Shown: positions 6,534 to 7,815 of the stretch, in pieces
Layout: each line of letters opens with the position of its first letter
How positions within the stretch are numbered: the first letter of the stretch is position 1
Source: Balneolales bacterium
GTDB taxonomy: Bacteria > Bacteroidota > Rhodothermia > Balneolales > Natronogracilivirgulaceae
DNA length: 7,815 nucleotides
Assembly: GCA_007133875.1 (NCBI GenBank)
Contig: SLLW01000416.1
Location: 1 to 7,815, forward strand
Direction: 5' to 3'
Translations under genes and position numbers: made by a program
Notes under the pieces: model-generated
Told to the model about the DNA's origin: nothing
What the model saw: only the letters and a program-made list of their open reading frames with translations
The model's database searches: none

Positions 6534-7815
6534 TCAATCCAGTGGATCCAGCGCACCGGTCTCCTCAAAAAACATGAAGGCATCGTACCGTACCGGCATA
6601 ACGGTTTCCACATAGTTTTGCTGAGCATCCTGCTCCGGCTGATATACTACCCCTATGGCGCGGTTTCCCCTGGGCTCCAGCAGCGGCTCGTGGTCATCGG
6701 GATTGTCAAACATCAGTAACACTTTCGGGATACCGGCCTGCTGAATCTGTTCTTCGTAACTGCCGGGGATAGCCTCCGGAACCGTCATTAATTCGCGGGA
6801 ACCCTGCCATTGCCGGCCTGCAAACACCTCACCGCGATAGGTTCCGAATCCAATGGCATAAACGTGATCCTCACCCATCTCTTCCCGGGCGATCTGGCCG
6901 ATATTTTTCATCCCGGCATTGCGCATATCGGTTGCACGGGCGTCGCCAATATGGGTGTTATGTGCCCATACGATACCCCGGGCATTTTCGCCATACTGTT
7001 CAAGCAGCCGGGCTGCCGCATCATAAAAATGATCCGCCCGGTGATTCCATGACTGTGGGCCCTGCTCCAGGTTTCCTCGAATATGGCGTTCCGCAAATAC
7101 GATCATCCGGGAGCTTTGCAGCACATTCACAAATCCTGTGGAATCGGAGGCCATGTATTGTTCTTTGTTCTCTTCCAGCAACCCGTGAACCTCTTCCAGC
7201 TCATCACCACAATGCTGCCTGCTGCTGTGTACCGACTGGAGATAGGAGTTCATGTCGGGATGACGGGAAAAACAGCCGTAAAGCCTTTCCGCTCTGTCGG
7301 CAGCGGCCCCATCCGCTTCCCTGAGAAAATCCAGTACATCCCTGATCCCCTGCTCATAGGCGTAGACATCCAGGCCATAAAACCCGGCACGCTGCCACTC
7401 CGGGCGATCCTCATTGTAATGATGCATCCAGCTGATCAATTCCAGAATCTCCTCATTCCGCCACATCCATTCGGGCCAGCGGGTAAAACTTGAGAGCGCT
7501 TCCCGGCTATCTTTCGGGTCTTGTTCCAGATGCTTCACGTGGAGGTTTACCCGGAATGCCAGCGGCCAGTCCCCTTCTACAATCACAAAGTCGAACCCCT
7601 TCTCTTCCATCAATCTTTTTGAGATTCCGGCTCTCCAGGAGTAGTATTCGGAGGTGCCATGCGAAGCCTCGCCAAGCAGTACCAGACGGTGGTCGCCGGC
7701 ACGATCAATCAGTCTATCAAGATCGGATAACTCCGAAAAAGGAATCCCCACCTCCCGGACGTGGTCGGCTATTGAACGCTCCTGGGCATAAGCCGGGCCC
7801 GTAACTCCCGAAATC
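6534..7815 (-). CDS. Erythromycin-esterase-family protein, probably exported (5' partial)
   Basis: The frame is open to the right-hand end of the window, so the start lies outside. A GTG at 7751 would give 405 residues, but the sequence above it continues sensibly: V-T-G-P-A-Y-A-Q-E-R-S-I-A-D-H-V-R-E-V. 'AYA-Q' looks like a signal peptidase site, suggesting an exported protein whose hydrophobic core is just off the window. Numbering from the GTG, family motifs are LGEASHGTSE (26-35, with Glu28 and His31 as the expected catalytic pair), FVIVEGDWP (55-63), FYGLDVYAYE (124-133) and VWAHNTHIGD (261-270, with His264 and His267). In EreA/EreB enzymes the equivalent Glu and His residues support hydrolysis of the macrolide lactone. 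Most relatives are not resistance enzymes and have unknown substrates, so drug inactivation should not be assumed. The visible length fits the family's catalytic domain. It converges on the PfpI-like gene with a 59-base gap holding a strong hairpin. Confidence 0.88.
   Translation of the reverse strand, partial: ISGVTGPAYAQERSIADHVREVGIPFSELSDLDRLIDRAGDHRLVLLGEASHGTSEYYSWRAGISKRLMEEKGFDFVIVEGDWPLAFRVNLHVKHLEQDPKDSREALSSFTRWPEWMWRNEEILELISWMHHYNEDRPEWQRAGFYGLDVYAYEQGIRDVLDFLREADGAAADRAERLYGCFSRHPDMNSYLQSVHSSRQHCGDELEEVHGLLEENKEQYMASDSTGFVNVLQSSRMIVFAERHIRGNLEQGPQSWNHRADHFYDAAARLLEQYGENARGIVWAHNTHIGDARATDMRNAGMKNIGQIAREEMGEDHVYAIGFGTYRGEVFAGRQWQGSRELMTVPEAIPGSYEEQIQQAGIPKVLLMFDNPDDHEPLLEPRGNRAIGVVYQPEQDAQQNYVETVMPVRYDAFMFFEETGALDPLD

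Noticed and set aside
7083..7493. A 136-codon plus-strand frame opposite the esterase-like gene
   Set aside because: It is antisense to a protein with clear family motifs and shows no features of its own.
6534..7815. Calling the esterase-like gene a macrolide resistance gene (ere)
   Set aside because: Only family motifs are visible; most members have unknown substrates and no resistance context such as integron or mobile DNA is present.

Overview
The window looks like ordinary chromosome from a free-living member of the Bacteroidota/Balneolota/Rhodothermota assemblage. The best clue is the secreted repeat protein at 538-2244. It ends in an 'ENYPNPFNPGTQIRF'-type C-terminal sorting domain of the type IX secretion (T9SS type A) kind, which is common in these phyla, and it carries a run of GLUG repeats. 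Base composition looks balanced and even across the window. I see no insertion sequence, phage gene, tRNA, rRNA or CRISPR array.

Layout, left to right: (1) 1-263, + strand: the C-terminal end of an unrecognised protein whose start lies outside the window. (2) 264-537: a gap between convergent genes, holding short repeats and an 8-bp-stem hairpin. (3) 538-2244, - strand: an exported protein of ten GLUG repeats with a sorting domain. (4) 2245-2550: a gap with a weak candidate promoter and small GC-rich hairpins. (5) 2551-5553, - strand: a 1000-residue membrane sensor histidine kinase (two TM segments, PAS, GAF, PAS, PAS, HisKA_2, HATPase) with a TTG start and no response regulator beside it. 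(6) 5554-5850: a divergent promoter region with a good -10 box facing the kinase and two dyad symmetries facing the next gene. (7) 5851-6474, + strand: a DJ-1/PfpI-family protein made as a lipoprotein. (8) 6495-6524: a strong hairpin shared by two convergent genes. (9) 6534-7815, - strand: an erythromycin-esterase-family protein, probably exported, whose 5' end runs off the window.

The genes do not form an obvious operon; spacing and orientation suggest at least four transcription units. A theme is export: the GLUG protein, the PfpI-like lipoprotein and probably the esterase-like protein all carry export signals, and the kinase has a large extracytoplasmic sensor region. A functional link between kinase and PfpI-like lipoprotein through their shared upstream region is possible but is only inference. 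I did not find a convincing new multi-gene system. The points most worth checking are the symmetrical elements in the divergent region, the replaced acidic residue in the PfpI-like active site, and the orphan kinase with its unusual start.
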